A DNA stretch of 64,000 bases from assembly GCA_020726505.1 (NCBI GenBank), contig JAHLEZ010000002.1, forward strand, positions 1,178,001 through 1,242,000, given 5' to 3'. Position 1 is the first letter of the stretch. Each line of letters begins with the position of its first letter. Under the pieces are notes generated by a model, which was not told the DNA's origin, did not search any database, and was given only the letters and a program-made list of their open reading frames with translations. The stretch comes from Leptodontidium sp. MPI-SDFR-AT-0119 (taxonomy: Eukaryota > Ascomycota > Leotiomycetes > Helotiales > Leptodontidiaceae). Positions 34,420 through 46,800 of this stretch are shown here, in pieces. The translations under genes were made by a program, and so were the position numbers.

Positions 34420-35055
34420 ACGCTACGAATCCCCCCCTGCTCGGTGGCTCTCATAGTACGACAGGATACTAACTACTCGACACATACAACTTGAGCAGGG
34501 AACACCCGAGTCTCTCCGGTACTCAGGACCTAGTATTAGCCTTAGATGTAACAAATGCATGGTCCGCCCCAGAGATATCCGGCCCGTTACCAGTGCGATT
34601 TAGTGGCCACAGGGCCACCAAATGACATGTCTTGATGGGCTAAGTAAACAATATCTCAAGTGTAAACTCACGCCCGTTCATGCGCCCCACTTTGTCTCAC
34701 GGTGTGTAGGCGACCTGCAAGTTATCAAAGCAGAACATGATATTGGTAGGGTGGTGAGAAAACACCACTATAAAGTATGTACAAGAATGTGACCAAAATT
34801 GATCCGGCGAGAAATGAAGAAGAAGAATCGTCCCCCATTTTCCACCCCCCGCCCCCCCCCCAAGAAAGTAAACATCAAACGATAAGGACATGTCCATAAT
34901 ATGTACCCAACCCACAACCTAACCCCAATTTTAGCCGGTCGCCCTATGTACCAAACGCCAAATCAGACATAGTGAGAGGTAAAACCGGTATAGACACGAT
35001 ATGTGCTCTAAACAATTGAAAGCGTGCCTAGCTATCCCGGTGATGGTTGTTGAAC
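34420..35055. other. Intergenic region, convergent 3' ends
   Basis: About 640 bp between the stop codons of OTU1 and the GH17 gene. It contains a run of about ten C interrupted by G (34846-34861), otherwise nothing recognisable. Confidence 0.55.
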
Positions 35056-36291
35056 CTAACCGGAAGGAGGATTGGTGCCACCCATTCCCCAATACTGCTC
35101 GGCTTCGAATTGGAAAGGGGTATTCTTCTTCCACATGTCGTTAAAAGCGGTGAAGAGAATGACTGACTCGGGATTGGAAGCAAAGGACTTCTTGATGGAG
35201 CTGATGGCAGCTGCTTGGTTTGGAAGCGATGCAACGGCAGCTCCGTTAGGAAGTCCCTTCCACGGCCAGCCGGTCTCGGTCACAACAATCTTTTGGCTCT
35301 TGTTGGCCAGCTTCTCCTGGAGAGTTGGGATCTGGGTTGTCAAGAAGTTTCCGGAGTCTGCAGCAGCGACATTACCATCGAAGAATGGGTGGCAGTTGAC
35401 TGCGCAGTAATCCGAGGCATCGCAAAGAGAAGGGTTGGCACGAGAAGCAACCAGAGTGTCAACAGTGACGACATTGCCAGTGTAACCAGCCGTCTTCAAA
35501 AGCCCACGGACAGTTCCGATAGCAGCAACAACAGTAGAAGCCGAAGCGGCTCCGGAGTTAACCAACTCGTTTCCGACAGAGATGGTATCGAAGCTACTCC
35601 AGTCGCCGTTGGCAGCCTTAACAATGGTAGCGACTTGGGTGGGGAGATCGCTGATATCGAAGATCCCAGCGAACAGCTTGTTCTTGCGTTCCTTGACAAT
35701 TGTGAGGACATTGGCAATTTGGTTGCAGTCGGTTCCGTAGGTTCTGATAAGGGTGTACTCAGTAGAAATGGCCTTGAAGTCCTCTTGAATTTGGCTGAGG
35801 GACTTGCACGTGCCATCAGCATTGTAAGGCGAGTAGACGAGTCCGAAACCAGTGTTTCCTCCAGAAGAGTAGGTTGGGGTGGATGCTGGGGCTGCAGTTG
35901 TCTTGACTGGCTCTGGAGCAGCAGGGTAGGAGACGGCAGGAACTGCTGCAGCAATGCTCTCTACAACAGGCGCAACCTCAACTGGTGCTGGAGCTGGGGC
36001 TGGAGTCTGAACGGCCGGAAGGCCCTCGGTGGTAGTTGAGACCGGCTTACCATCCTGATCAACATAGACAATAACCTGTGGAGAGTCTGTGGCCTCGGCG
36101 TAAACGGTGTTGACGACGGTCACGACCACATCTCCGTCCTTCTTGATCAACTGATGCTCGTGAACATGGCGGCGTCCTGGATGTATTAGTCACGTCCTGG
36201 TCAACAAAGTGCGTGCGTGCAACGTACGGTGTGGTTGGGCAGCGGCGAGTTGGAGCAGCGGAATAGCTGCAATGAAAGTGGAATACTTCAT
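35056..36291 (-). CDS. Secreted GH17 cell-wall beta-1,3-glucanase (Scw4/Scw10-like)
   Basis: Two exons, 36228-36291 and 35056-36176, with a 51-bp GTACGT...CAG intron near the start; 394 residues. The N-terminus is a signal peptide (K-Y-S-T-F-I-A-A-I-P-L-L-Q-L-A-A-A) followed by a His/Arg-rich H-R-R-R-H-V-H stretch. A Pro/Ala/Val-rich low-complexity segment at about 70-125 leads to the GH17 barrel. The catalytic acid Glu225 sits in V-G-N-E-L-V-N and the nucleophile Glu322 in T-E-T-G-W-P-W. There is no C-terminal GPI signal, so it should be secreted and wall-associated. GH17 enzymes of this group cut or rearrange beta-1,3-glucan. It shares a 21-kb stretch with the Fks1 and GH72 genes. Confidence 0.92.
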
Positions 36292-36434
36292 CTTGTTTGT
36301 TTGAAGATTGGAAGTTCTAGATGAACAATTCTATTGTCGTGGACGCGTTTCGGGAACTGTGGCCGGCCAGCGGTTAGTACCAAGTTTGTTTGAAGAAGTC
36401 CAAAAAGAAGGAGTGTGTCGAAGTTGGGCAGAGG

Positions 36435-36465
<31 letters not shown>

Positions 36466-37144
36466 AGAGAACAAAGAAGAGGAGAAGAGGATAAAAGGGA
36501 ATAAATAGAAGTAGAAAGTGGTAGCCAAATAAAGCCAGTTCCGATAGCGTTTATCCTTGACTCCGAGGCAAGAGCCATTCACAATGGAACAAGAACACAA
36601 CATAACATAACAATGACGCAGAAGTAGCAACCCACGCGAGTCTGAACCTGGGCAACCAACAAACACATATGTACATACCTGAGGAATGAATGAATACCAA
36701 CTTGGGCAAAAAGGCAGACGACTCGTTACTTGCTAGTAAGGAATGCGGGAGGCGCAGAATCGAAGCAGAATGAAAAAGGAATGAAGGCTTCAAACTGTCG
36801 AGGGCTGCTGGCTGGTGATCAAAGAAGGAGTGACTGAGTGAGTGGCAGTTGTTCTGGTCAAAGAAGGGAGGGAAGTAGGGAGCAAGGGAGCAAGTAAGGA
36901 GTCGTCAATCCGCCTGGGAGAAGGAATGAAAGGATAAAACGTTTTGCACGTCGTCAAGACGGTGGGTTTGTCCGGCGTCCAAGGAAGGCAAGGCAGGGCT
37001 GGGCTTGGGCTGCGAGATGGGGTGGGAAGAGTAAGTAAGTAAATAAGCGTGGAGGGAGAGCCGGGCTTCTTGTAGGAGAGATTCTGATCAACACAGGGAT
37101 GTGCGCGGGCTGGGCTGGGCAGGGCAGGGCATGGCCTGGACCTC

Positions 37145-37172
37145 CGGGGTGGTGGTGGTGGTGGTGGTGGGG
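37145..37172. repeat. (GGT)n microsatellite
   Basis: An uninterrupted run of GGT triplets, eight or nine units, within a G-rich strand. It lies about 0.9 kb upstream of the GH17 start. Confidence 0.85.
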
Positions 37173-38228
37173 TGGAGAAAGAACAGTGGACGTCCGATGC
37201 AGAGTGAATAAGTAAAGAAGGATGGTACCTGCAGGTTGGTGGTGGCTGCGGGATTTACAGACGGAGTACAAATCAAGAACTGTCAGTCATGATCGTTCCT
37301 GATGAAGGAAGACAGGAGAGAGAGAGAGAGAGGACTGACTATGCTGTGATGTTGCAGCACTTGTCTATGTTGTGAGAAGGAAGGCAAGTAGGTATGTACC
37401 TAAGCTGGAAGTAAAGTAGAGCAAAGTAAAGCAAAGCAATTCGCTTGACCAGAATAACTACCAAGTCGATTACTGTGCTGCATCTACGGAAAGTACACAG
37501 TCAGATGAAAGCTGCTCCTTACTGCACAGCAAAGACTAGGTGGGTATGTATTTAGCCTGTCATTATTGCAACGGCTATACCTAGAAGGTATTGACGGCAT
37601 CTAGACTTCTAGCAGCTGGAGAAAACTATCTTGAACTTGACTGTACCCCGATGCAGTCTCGGTTAGGTATTGAGTTCCTTCTGGCTGGACGCCTTTGCAG
37701 TACCAATTAGGCCCCATCTTTCCGATGTTTCTGGGAAGGTATCTCATTCGTCCAACACAGCAAACATGCACAGGTGGTGTGGTGTGGTGTGGTGCGTTGT
37801 GATGTGGTGGTGATGTGATGGGATGCGAGGTCTGCCGAGGGGACCTCCGTACAGTACTCAACTCACTCACTCACCCGTAACGAGAGGAAGATCTGGGTTT
37901 TCGCGCCATCCATACTTGGCTGTGGCTTGGCAGGGCGGGCGAGCGGGCGAGCGGGCGAGCGGGCGGGAAGGGAATGGGAAATGGGAATGGAATATCAAGA
38001 ACAAGGATGAAGGAAGAAAGACAGACATCTTGTTTTCTGCGCTGCTTTTTGGCTGGCGTGCGTGCCGTGCTTAGAGAAGAAGTTGTAATTAGGTAAGTCG
38101 AGAAACATATGGCAAGCAAGTCATTACAGATAGATGTTCAGACAGACAGACAGACAGACAGACATCAGCGCATGAAGTCTCAAAACAACCTTGAACTCTA
38201 AGGGTTGAAGTCTCGCTCGAATTGGAAG

Positions 38229-38292
38229 GCTCGGTCGGTCGGTCGGTCGGGCTGGTCGAGTCGGGGCGGGGCGGGGCGGGGCAGGGCGGGGC
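38229..38292. repeat. (GGTC)n followed by (GGGGC)n G-rich tract
   Basis: Five GGTC units are followed 14 bp later by GGGGC repeats. Four or more runs of at least three G occur within 30 bases on the plus strand, so a G-quadruplex is possible. Confidence 0.8.
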
Positions 38293-38871
38293 AGGAGGCA
38301 GGAGCTCATTCAGGTACATACGCTCGATACGGTTAGTTACCCTCCTGGTGCCTGAGTTGGCGTCCCACCATCCCGGACGCCGAAAGACCGGCTTTTGTTT
38401 TCTTCTACTTCCGCTGCACTGCACATCACATCACCCTCCTCTCCTTCCGCTGACTTGCAGGAAGGCAACTAAAAAGGAATGGGTTGTCTATGGAGGGGGG
38501 AGGGAGTGACCATCTTTACGAACAAAATACGAAAAGATGAAACAATAAGACGGAAAACGAATGTATCCGCGCATCGCTAAACATCGATCGATGGCTGTGG
38601 GCGGACCTCGTATTATGTATGTATGTTATTGGCCGTCCTGGGAGAGAGGGAGTTTCACACCGGTGCATCTGCGACACGAGACGCTGGGCATGCATGCCCA
38701 AACACCGGATGAACCGCCATGATATACATGCCAATCCAGTTGAGTCGGTGCTACAGTACTGTCTATACCTTACCAAGGTAATTAAGAGGATCTGATCTTA
38801 AGCTGGAGCGGGCTGAATAATGCGGGAGATAGCGTAACGCATAGCACACCTGGATCTGGACACAATAGTCC

Positions 38872-38907
38872 CATACATACATACATACATACATACATAC
38901 ATACATA
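38872..38907. repeat. (CATA)n microsatellite
   Basis: About eight to nine perfect CATA units. Confidence 0.88.
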
Positions 38908-41375
38908 GCCTCACCTTACCGGCTCAAACCAACCCTTCTTGAAATAACAACAACAGAAAAGATCCACAAGGATACAGCCGCCCATCCTTCAAACAATCGT
39001 CGGTTATACCCCATTGTCTCACCGCACCGCATGAGAATAGAATCGAAGACTCCCAGCCTATTCTCCGGTTGAAGTGGGAAGGAATATCTCAAACTCGACT
39101 CAGCAACACACCCACCCACCCACTCAGCAAGCCCAAGATAGGCGAGCGCTTACTCCGTTGCTGGCGATGTCTTTCTGTCCCTGTTTTTCCAAGCACCCAA
39201 GAAAAGTCCAAGTCCATCCTCAACCAGTCCATCTCAACATCACGAGAAAATAAATGTAATATCGTTTAGACCTCAACACCAAGCACAGAAGAAGCACTGC
39301 TCCGCCCAAGAGCTGACGACTTTCTCGGCCCAAGCATGCTTTAGTTCCCAGCCACGAGCTCTTGGTGGCCTGAAGTACACCATGCCCGTGAAAAGGTTGG
39401 TACGGTACGGTACGCTATTCTATTCTATTCCACAGTCAGTGTCCATCAAAATGTCCGGTCCTTCTTGGTCGTCGGACCTGCAGATGACACGGACCCGTCA
39501 CAAAACTTTATGCACGCGGAAATTTTCCACCGCTTATTCTATGCAGGCACAAATGTGACCTTCTCGTTGTGGACATTGGACCGGACCGTCTGTTAGTTGC
39601 ATCCAGCGGGCATGTGAAGAAGAAGGTTCTCAACACTTTTGCATGGCTGCTGAAATTGTGGAGTTGATTGAATTCTGGTTTGTCAACTATTTTTTTGGAT
39701 TACTTATTGGTTGCTGGATTCTTGAGTAATAGCATTATGGTTGGGCGGATTGTGCAGAGAAGAGGAGAGGTCTTGAAAGTTGGCGACTTCCTTGTCAAGT
39801 GATGGCATTGGTTCAGCTTCATCACAAGAGCTCAAGGACTTGTCGAGTCCACTTTTCCAGCTATCAAATGCGATTGGCCTCTAACCTTGGTCAGACATAA
39901 TATTTCCTTCTCGTACTTGCTGTTCTTCTTTTTCTGAATGTGGTCAGGACTTGTCATGAAGGCCCCTCGTTGACTAGAGACACATGCATTTCCCTCATCT
40001 GGAAGCTCAGCCACCAGATCAGGAAGTGGTTACACAAACGCCTACTCCATAAGTGCCCAATAATCTGATGTCCATACTTGCAGTTCCAGAGAATACCTGG
40101 TCTAAGTGGAGTAGGAGGGGGTGAGAAAAACTACAGCTGTTGGGAGTCCAACATCCTCATTATTGTCTCTGCGGGGTAGTTAGCAAGCACTGCTTCTTAT
40201 CGGACGTGATTTACAAGAGATATCTCCTAGTACTGTATAGGAGCTGAAGACTAAGTTCAGAAGTGGCTGATGGTCTCCAGCCTCGGTACCGTTAAAACCA
40301 TAAGTATGGGATGGAGATGCTTTCCAAAGTTCAAATTTGTTGGGTCCGAATATAGCGGTATTATAAGAGACGACAATTGAAGGAAGATAGCAGGACATAC
40401 CACGACATTTCTATTTATTCAGTCAAGAGGCCTCCGCATGTGCAGGCAGTTGTCTGGACGCCGTCAAACTCCTTTCACACGAGTCACATTCATGATATTA
40501 GTCCTGTGGTAATAGCGTCCATGGGCCTTGCTAGAGATACGCAGTACTACTTGATACATATACTCCCACAATGACCCTTTTCATCCCCTAAGCCAGCCTC
40601 CTTCCTCTATCTTCTTACGCACATCTTCTCACAACCCTCTGCTTATAACCCTTAGATACTTATGCCGAGATTCGAGACCGAGAACGAGGTTCAGGATAAG
40701 CTCCATCAATTTCTACCCTCACCAAGATAGCTATCCTCTTTACTCTCCTCCCAATGGACATCGTATCACAAAGGCTTCCGACTCTTATTGGGTTCCACTC
40801 TGCCCTATTTACTCAACTGTACAAAGCACATCAGGCCAGTGTCCAGTCTCCATCTCCAACCAATCCATCTTCAATAAGCCATACAGGTAGAAGGTATAGT
40901 TGAAGGAAATATATTGGCTTGCATCGCGAGAAGGGAACCAGCATCTCAAGCATGTGGAGTATGAAAGACCACGCGTGGTGAGTGTCGTGAGTTGGCTTTG
41001 ATGGCATGGTTACTTCGCCCTACTATCACTTCGCTCTACTAGCAAACTTCCGCTTTGTGACGTCGAGAAGTTCGCGACTCATCATTGGAAAGACAGAGGA
41101 AAGAGAAGATATGACCTACTGCAACCGCCTTGCCCTTCAGCACACCCACGAGTCACCCCACGCCCTCTTTGGCAATTGACTTGGAGAAGAAAACCTTTAG
41201 GATTATCTCGATCCAATGAGCACTAAATGCTAAGACCAACGATACAGACAGGAACAGCATTCTCATTTTCATTGCCATACCGCATTACACATTATATAGA
41301 CCCGCTAAGCGCCTGTCACTCTAATATTGTACAACATACCAAAGCAAGGATTTTTCTATTCATGACAACCACTCG

Positions 41376-43157
41376 CTAAGTCGCAGGAAGGGCCAACTTG
41401 CTACTGCTCTTCTTGGTCAAGACCTTAGTGATCGCGTGCCTGATGGTGACTCCTGCCTTCTCAATCTCCTTCTTTGTGAGACCAGTGGTGATACAGATCT
41501 TGAGAGCGGGTTGCAGCTTCCAGTCCTCATCTTTACCACTGCTTGGTCCGACTGGCATGCTCTTGAGCCGGGTGATCAGAACGCCGTTGGCAAGAGTCTA
41601 ATGCATGTTAGCCGTACTCTTACAGTCCTGCTGTTGAAACCTACCTCGTCAACACACTCTTGAAGTACACGCTCTTGCTCATCAATACCCAATCGTCTCG
41701 AGTTCACAACATCGGGCTTGAGAACAAGTAGCATGACTGGGTTCTCAGGAGCGCTCGTGCAATGGACCCAATCACTACGAGGATCCAACTGAGCACGCAT
41801 AGCCTTGATGTTCTCCCGGCACTGAACCAGGATCTCGGGAGTCGACTGCAGCATGTTGAGTGTTTCGCTGGCCGTTGTTGCAAGCATGGCTGGCAAGGCA
41901 GCAGAAAACGTGTAAGACGCAGCAGAAATCCGTTGATGCTCAACAACATCGGTAGAACCAGCGCAAAATCCACCTCCAGCACAAAGGGGTCCAGCAAGTG
42001 ATCCGACCAGCATATCGACTTGTGAAGCATCCACGTTTTGCGCCTCCGTAAGACCACGACCGGTTCTACCAAGAACACCAAAGGACCAGGTTTCGTCGAG
42101 CATAAGTCGGAACTTGTATCTAAGCTTCAGTTCGACCTATTATTCTGTCAGCATACGCCCCCTGAAACAGAAACGGATACCGCATACCAATTTTGGTAGG
42201 TCGACGCAATCCCCGACTGTCTCTGATAAACCCTCTGTAACGATGAATCTCCTGGTCAAAGGCTTCTTTGCTTGATCCTTGATGACCTTCTGCAATACCC
42301 GTTCTAGATCCTCCATATTGTTGTGTTCGTAGTATCGGATGGTGCTTCTGCAGATTTGGAGACCCTTTCGAATGGCATAGTTGACGGCACGATCGGCGAC
42401 GATGATATCTCCTCTCTTGCAGAAAGCAGGAATAACACTTGAAATCGTAGAGAACGCCTGGGCATAGACAATGCAGCCTTCAGTTCCCAAGCACGAGGCA
42501 ATGTCGGCTTCCGTCTTCATGTGCACATCCTGAGTTCCGTAAAACTGAGGGGGCCCGCAAGGTCCAACACCGTATGTCCGCAGAGTCTGGATCGCCTTCT
42601 CCTTGACCTGTTCATTTCCAACGAAGTTGTAGAAGTTGTATGATGCGAGATTCGTTACAGTTCGACCGCTAGAAAGCTTGACTCGAGGACCCGTGGCGCT
42701 GTTTCCATGTCAGAAGGGAGTGGCAGAGTGTAAGAAGTTTCTCGTACCCAACAATTATGGGAAGTTTCTCGCTGTCGGCCTCTTCAAATGCTGTCTGCGG
42801 AGCAACAAGAGGTTCTGGCGTCCATTCATCAACCAAGTCGTCAATCTCCTATTTTAACATTAGTCTTGAACAACCAGGTTGTTATCGCGCGCCTACTTCT
42901 TCTGTAAGCTTCACAAAGTTTCCAGTATGTGTTGCATATGACGGCGAAAGCAGATATCGAATGAAGAAGATAACCAAGACCAGTTCAATGGCGGAGCGAA
43001 CGGGATCATCTTGGTAGCTGGACTGGATGTAGCGGATCAACATGGCTGAGCCAGGGACCTTCTGGAATCTATTTGTGATCTCATTGACAGAACGAACCAC
43101 AAACTTCTGGGCATCTTGGAACTCCATCTTGTCGATAGAGTTGTTGAAGAACGACAT
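41376..43157 (-). CDS. LCB1: Serine palmitoyltransferase subunit 1 (Lcb1)
   Basis: Five exons on the minus strand: 42897-43157, 42748-42848, 42188-42698, 41645-42136, 41376-41597; 528 residues. It is a class-II PLP-dependent aminotransferase-fold protein with an N-terminal membrane segment (residues about 53-72, [14 protein letters not shown]). The motif [14 protein letters not shown] holds the cysteine equivalent to the human SPTLC1 neuropathy site. [17 protein letters not shown] matches the PLP region. The position where Lcb2 carries the catalytic lysine reads S-L-A-G-P-L, without lysine, which identifies subunit 1. With Lcb2 it condenses serine and palmitoyl-CoA at the ER, the first step of sphingolipid synthesis. 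Confidence 0.94.
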
Positions 43158-43852
43158 GCAGCGTGCGATGATGTTTGAGACTCAACTCGATTCCACTCGG
43201 GGGCTCCTGAACTTCAAAATGTCGGTCGGCGTTCGCTTAAGGAAGTCTCCGATGAGATCATGTGCCAATGACAACAGAACAGAGCAGAGCAGATTTCGCG
43301 CTCGAAATGAGGATGCTGCGTCGCACTCATACAGTCTGCGCTGAGATGGGATTGGATTTGTGTAAGGGCCAGGATGGTAGCGGCACCACAGATCAAGATG
43401 TCTATGAACTAATTGCACATATAATGAGCATTTCGAAGACACATCCGCCTCACAAGGCCCCCCGACGTTTGTTATCTACCTTTTGCGCCTATACGGACAT
43501 CGCAATTGTTAGGTTTGTAGGGGACTTGGGCCAAATCACTTCACATTTGGAGGAGAAAGGACAAGATATTTCATCAATTTGTGTGAAGTACCTGTATTAT
43601 GATCCCGCTGCATCAGACTGCAGCTATTTATCCAGCAGCGACCACCTTATAGTCACCCATACTGGTGCACATGCGTCATCGTTGCAAGACAAGTGCAGAG
43701 AAAAGGAAAGATATGTCTATGCCGTTACCATGCAAACACCGAAAGCAATGACTAAAACACCACCATAACTACCCATTACACCCAAAGTCGTTGAAATGTA
43801 CCCCGTATCGACCTATTATACAGTCCGGCAGTCCATTTTTACATGCTCCCTC
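43158..43852. promoter_or_regulatory. LCB1 upstream region and FKS1 3' flank
   Basis: 695 bp between the FKS1 stop and the LCB1 start, both on the minus strand. It should contain the FKS1 terminator/UTR and the LCB1 promoter. A 168-codon plus-strand ORF (43262-43768) lacks any family feature and is not called. Confidence 0.5.
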
Positions 43853-46800
43853 CTAGAACAATCTAATTCTTGCAGCACCGGTGCTGGTGCTGGCGCCGGT
43901 TGAGCTTGCAGAGGCACCACCAACCTTGCCAGTTCCAGTCTCGGTATCGTTTTGTGTGTCGTTGTTGTTAAGTCCAACCGGTTGGAAGAGATACATGGTA
44001 TCCGCTGGCTTCTCAAACAAGGACTTTGTGCTGTCGATGATCATCGACCCAGCAACAATCGGACCAACCAGTAATGCAAGGGCGACGACGAGCATGAGGA
44101 AGTACACGACGGCATATCTCCAGACGCGTCTCTTTCGGAGCTTCGATTGCTTCATTGAATAGATTGGTGGTCGAATTTGACGACTGTGAACTGTTAGTGT
44201 ACAATACATAAAAGGAGCGACTGCAACACATACCTGGGTCGGAGCCAGAACAGCATGACAGAGTGTGCCTTGTCAATCTGGGGAATAGCCAGGACGGGCA
44301 ACATGATGAAGAGAAGGATATGGCCAAGAACGAAATCACCAGCAAACATTCCAAGCTCGGTGATCTTGCACAGGAATTCTCTGGCTGGTTGAGAGACAGA
44401 GTGCCATCCCATGGAATACCATTTACCGGTCCAGAATGCGATGTTGGATGTGTCAGACTTGAACTCCCGAGTCAAAGCCAGCGAGATAATAAGCTTATAA
44501 ATGAATCGCTGAATTGCGGTGGCGGCGATCATTCCAAGAAGAGCTTTGGCGAAGACGAAACCTTCCAAGAAGAACATGACCTCAAAGAACACCAGTAGCA
44601 TGACGACTGCAACACCGTGGGCGATAGCTGCGAGAACGGTACCAAACTTCTTGCAGCACATACTGAGCACTGGACCCATGCAACAAGCCATACCAAACAT
44701 AGCGGCCAAGACACCGGCGTTGACGGCGATGGGTGCGAAAGCAACAATGGCAACTCGGATCAGCGAGTTGGTTGCATAGGGAGTCTTATCCGCGTTACGA
44801 CCATCTTCCTGATCGACACCAATTTGAGAATTGATGAAGATGTATGGGATCAGTGTGACTGCGACGATGAGAAGCGGGCCAACGATTTCGCCGAAGAACA
44901 GATTGGTGAATGGCACTCTGGGGACATCGCCAGACATCTTCGCGGATGGATCTCCGAGAGCCTTGCGCTTGTATCCAGTAATTCTGGTACGGGTCAAGCG
45001 GCAGTATGCAATCCAGGACGAGGCGTGCGAACGAGAGTTTCCTCTGGAAAGCCATCTCAAGAAGTCGCGGTAATCGATGAAGAAGTCGTTCCAGGCAAAC
45101 TGGTGAGGGTTGTAGATGAATGGAGAAGCGCACATGGCAAGAAGGGTGACCCAGAAGTAGATCAAAGCTGGTTGCCAGATTGTCAAGGTGGCGAAGAGTA
45201 GCATCATCAACGAACGAGCGCCGAGATAGATAGCTGGGCCTGCAAATCGAGAGAAAAGAACACCGAATGGAATACGGGCTGTTGCGAACCCACGACCGGT
45301 ACCGATATATCTAGCACCTCCGAAGGATAAATCTTGTTGCACGGCATTGGCGTAGATCTGGCAGACAAACACCTCGAAGAATGGCGACAGTGAGCAGAAC
45401 TGCTTTCCGAGACGAGTTGCGGCACGCCAGAATCCACGCTCCGTCAACTCTTGCACCACGAGGGGCACGAAAGAGATGAAGAAGACAATGAAAATGGAGA
45501 TGATGCAACGGTACACCCAATCCAAGACAGGGGTAAGGTTGGCGCAACCGGTAGGGAACAGAGGATCAGTGATCGGTACGTTGACATTGTAGTGGCAGAG
45601 GATGGTCTGATTGCGGAGAGCTCCAAGGTTGATCAAGACGATCATGAACATCTGGACAGACAACATGATGAACATGTTGTTCAAATGGAAACCAGGATGG
45701 GCGTAGTAGAATGACAAGAACCGATCGAGTGGCAGTTGCGTACCCAAGTAGTAGTACTCACGCGACAACATCTGCTCACCCATACCGGTTCCAATCTTCG
45801 TGGTGAAGTTCAAGATAGATCCGAAACCCAAATCACGACCCTTTCCACATTGGTAATACTCGCAATGCTTGATACGACCACCTCGGAGGAGCGCAGTCAT
45901 ACCGGCGTAAATATCCTCGTTCAGATGGAGACCCTTCTGAGCTTTGGAAACACCTCCACGAGTGGTCATGAATATACCGTTCAAGAAATCGGGATGTCCG
46001 TAATGCAATTTTCCACCGATAGTAGCCAGTGTACGGGCGAAGAGGGTACCGAATGTTTGTTCCTTTCCAGCTGCAACGTCTCCAAGAATACCGATGTTCT
46101 CTGAGAAAATGTACTCACGGGCTCCGAGAATGGCAACAGGGTGAGTCTGAGGGTTCTCGACACCAGGTGTATACGGCGAAACATTCTCAGTAGTCATTTC
46201 TTCGAATTCGGCCAAAACACTTCTAATCTTGAGACATTCTTCGAGGTAGTTGTCTTGATTGGCATCGATGAGTTGGATGTATTCTCCGCGATAGAAGATG
46301 ATTGCGTGGTTCTGGTTGTCGGACTTTCCATCACCAAGAATTGGGTTTCCAGAAAGTTGGATGCGGAATTTGGGGCGACGCATGCCATTCTCCATGATCT
46401 CAGAGTGGCCGTCGATCAGAGCAGAGTAGAGACGGGGCTCTTCGCCTTCAACCAATGGGGCTTCCTCGTCCAAGTAAGCGATCTGGAGATCGGGATAAGC
46501 GCGGAGCAGGAACTCGGTGTTCTCCATCTCCTCCTTCTTGAATTTGGCATAACGTTGCATAGAGACAATCAGCTTGAACTTGCGGCGAGCCATGCGTTCC
46601 AACTCGCGCTCAAGCTTGTCAGAGTTACCACCAAACATTTGGACGACTTCGGGGTTCTCTACACGGTAGAGGAGTTTGATAGCACGACTGTAGTTCATGA
46701 ATCCAGAGATGGTACGGTACAGAGTCTGCGAACGAAGAGATGCCCAAATACGTGTGCGGAGGGTGTACTCGGGGGCCGCTGACTTGAAACCAATGCAGTA

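Larger units (their letters stand above)
36292..41375. other. Long gene-poor region rich in simple repeats
   Basis: 5.1 kb upstream of the GH17 gene and downstream of LCB1. No ORF here has introns, domains or composition that I can support. It holds many simple-sequence tracts: (GA)n at 36430-36461, (GGT)n at 37145-37172, GAGCGGGC repeats at 37938-37966, (GACA)n at 38140-38163, (GGTC)n at 38229-38250, (GGGGC)n at 38264-38292, (CATA)n at 38872-38907 and GGTAC repeats near 39399-39412. The (GGGGC)n tract has G-quadruplex potential. Part of it is presumably promoter and 5' UTR of the GH17 gene. Confidence 0.65.

Noticed and set aside
35215..36039. 274-codon plus-strand ORF
   Set aside because: It is antisense to the GH17 exon; its Ser/Gly/Trp-rich translation is a shadow of the low-complexity linker and barrel.
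43262..43768. 168-codon plus-strand ORF between FKS1 and LCB1
   Set aside because: It has no domain or intron support and sits in the LCB1 promoter and FKS1 3' flank.
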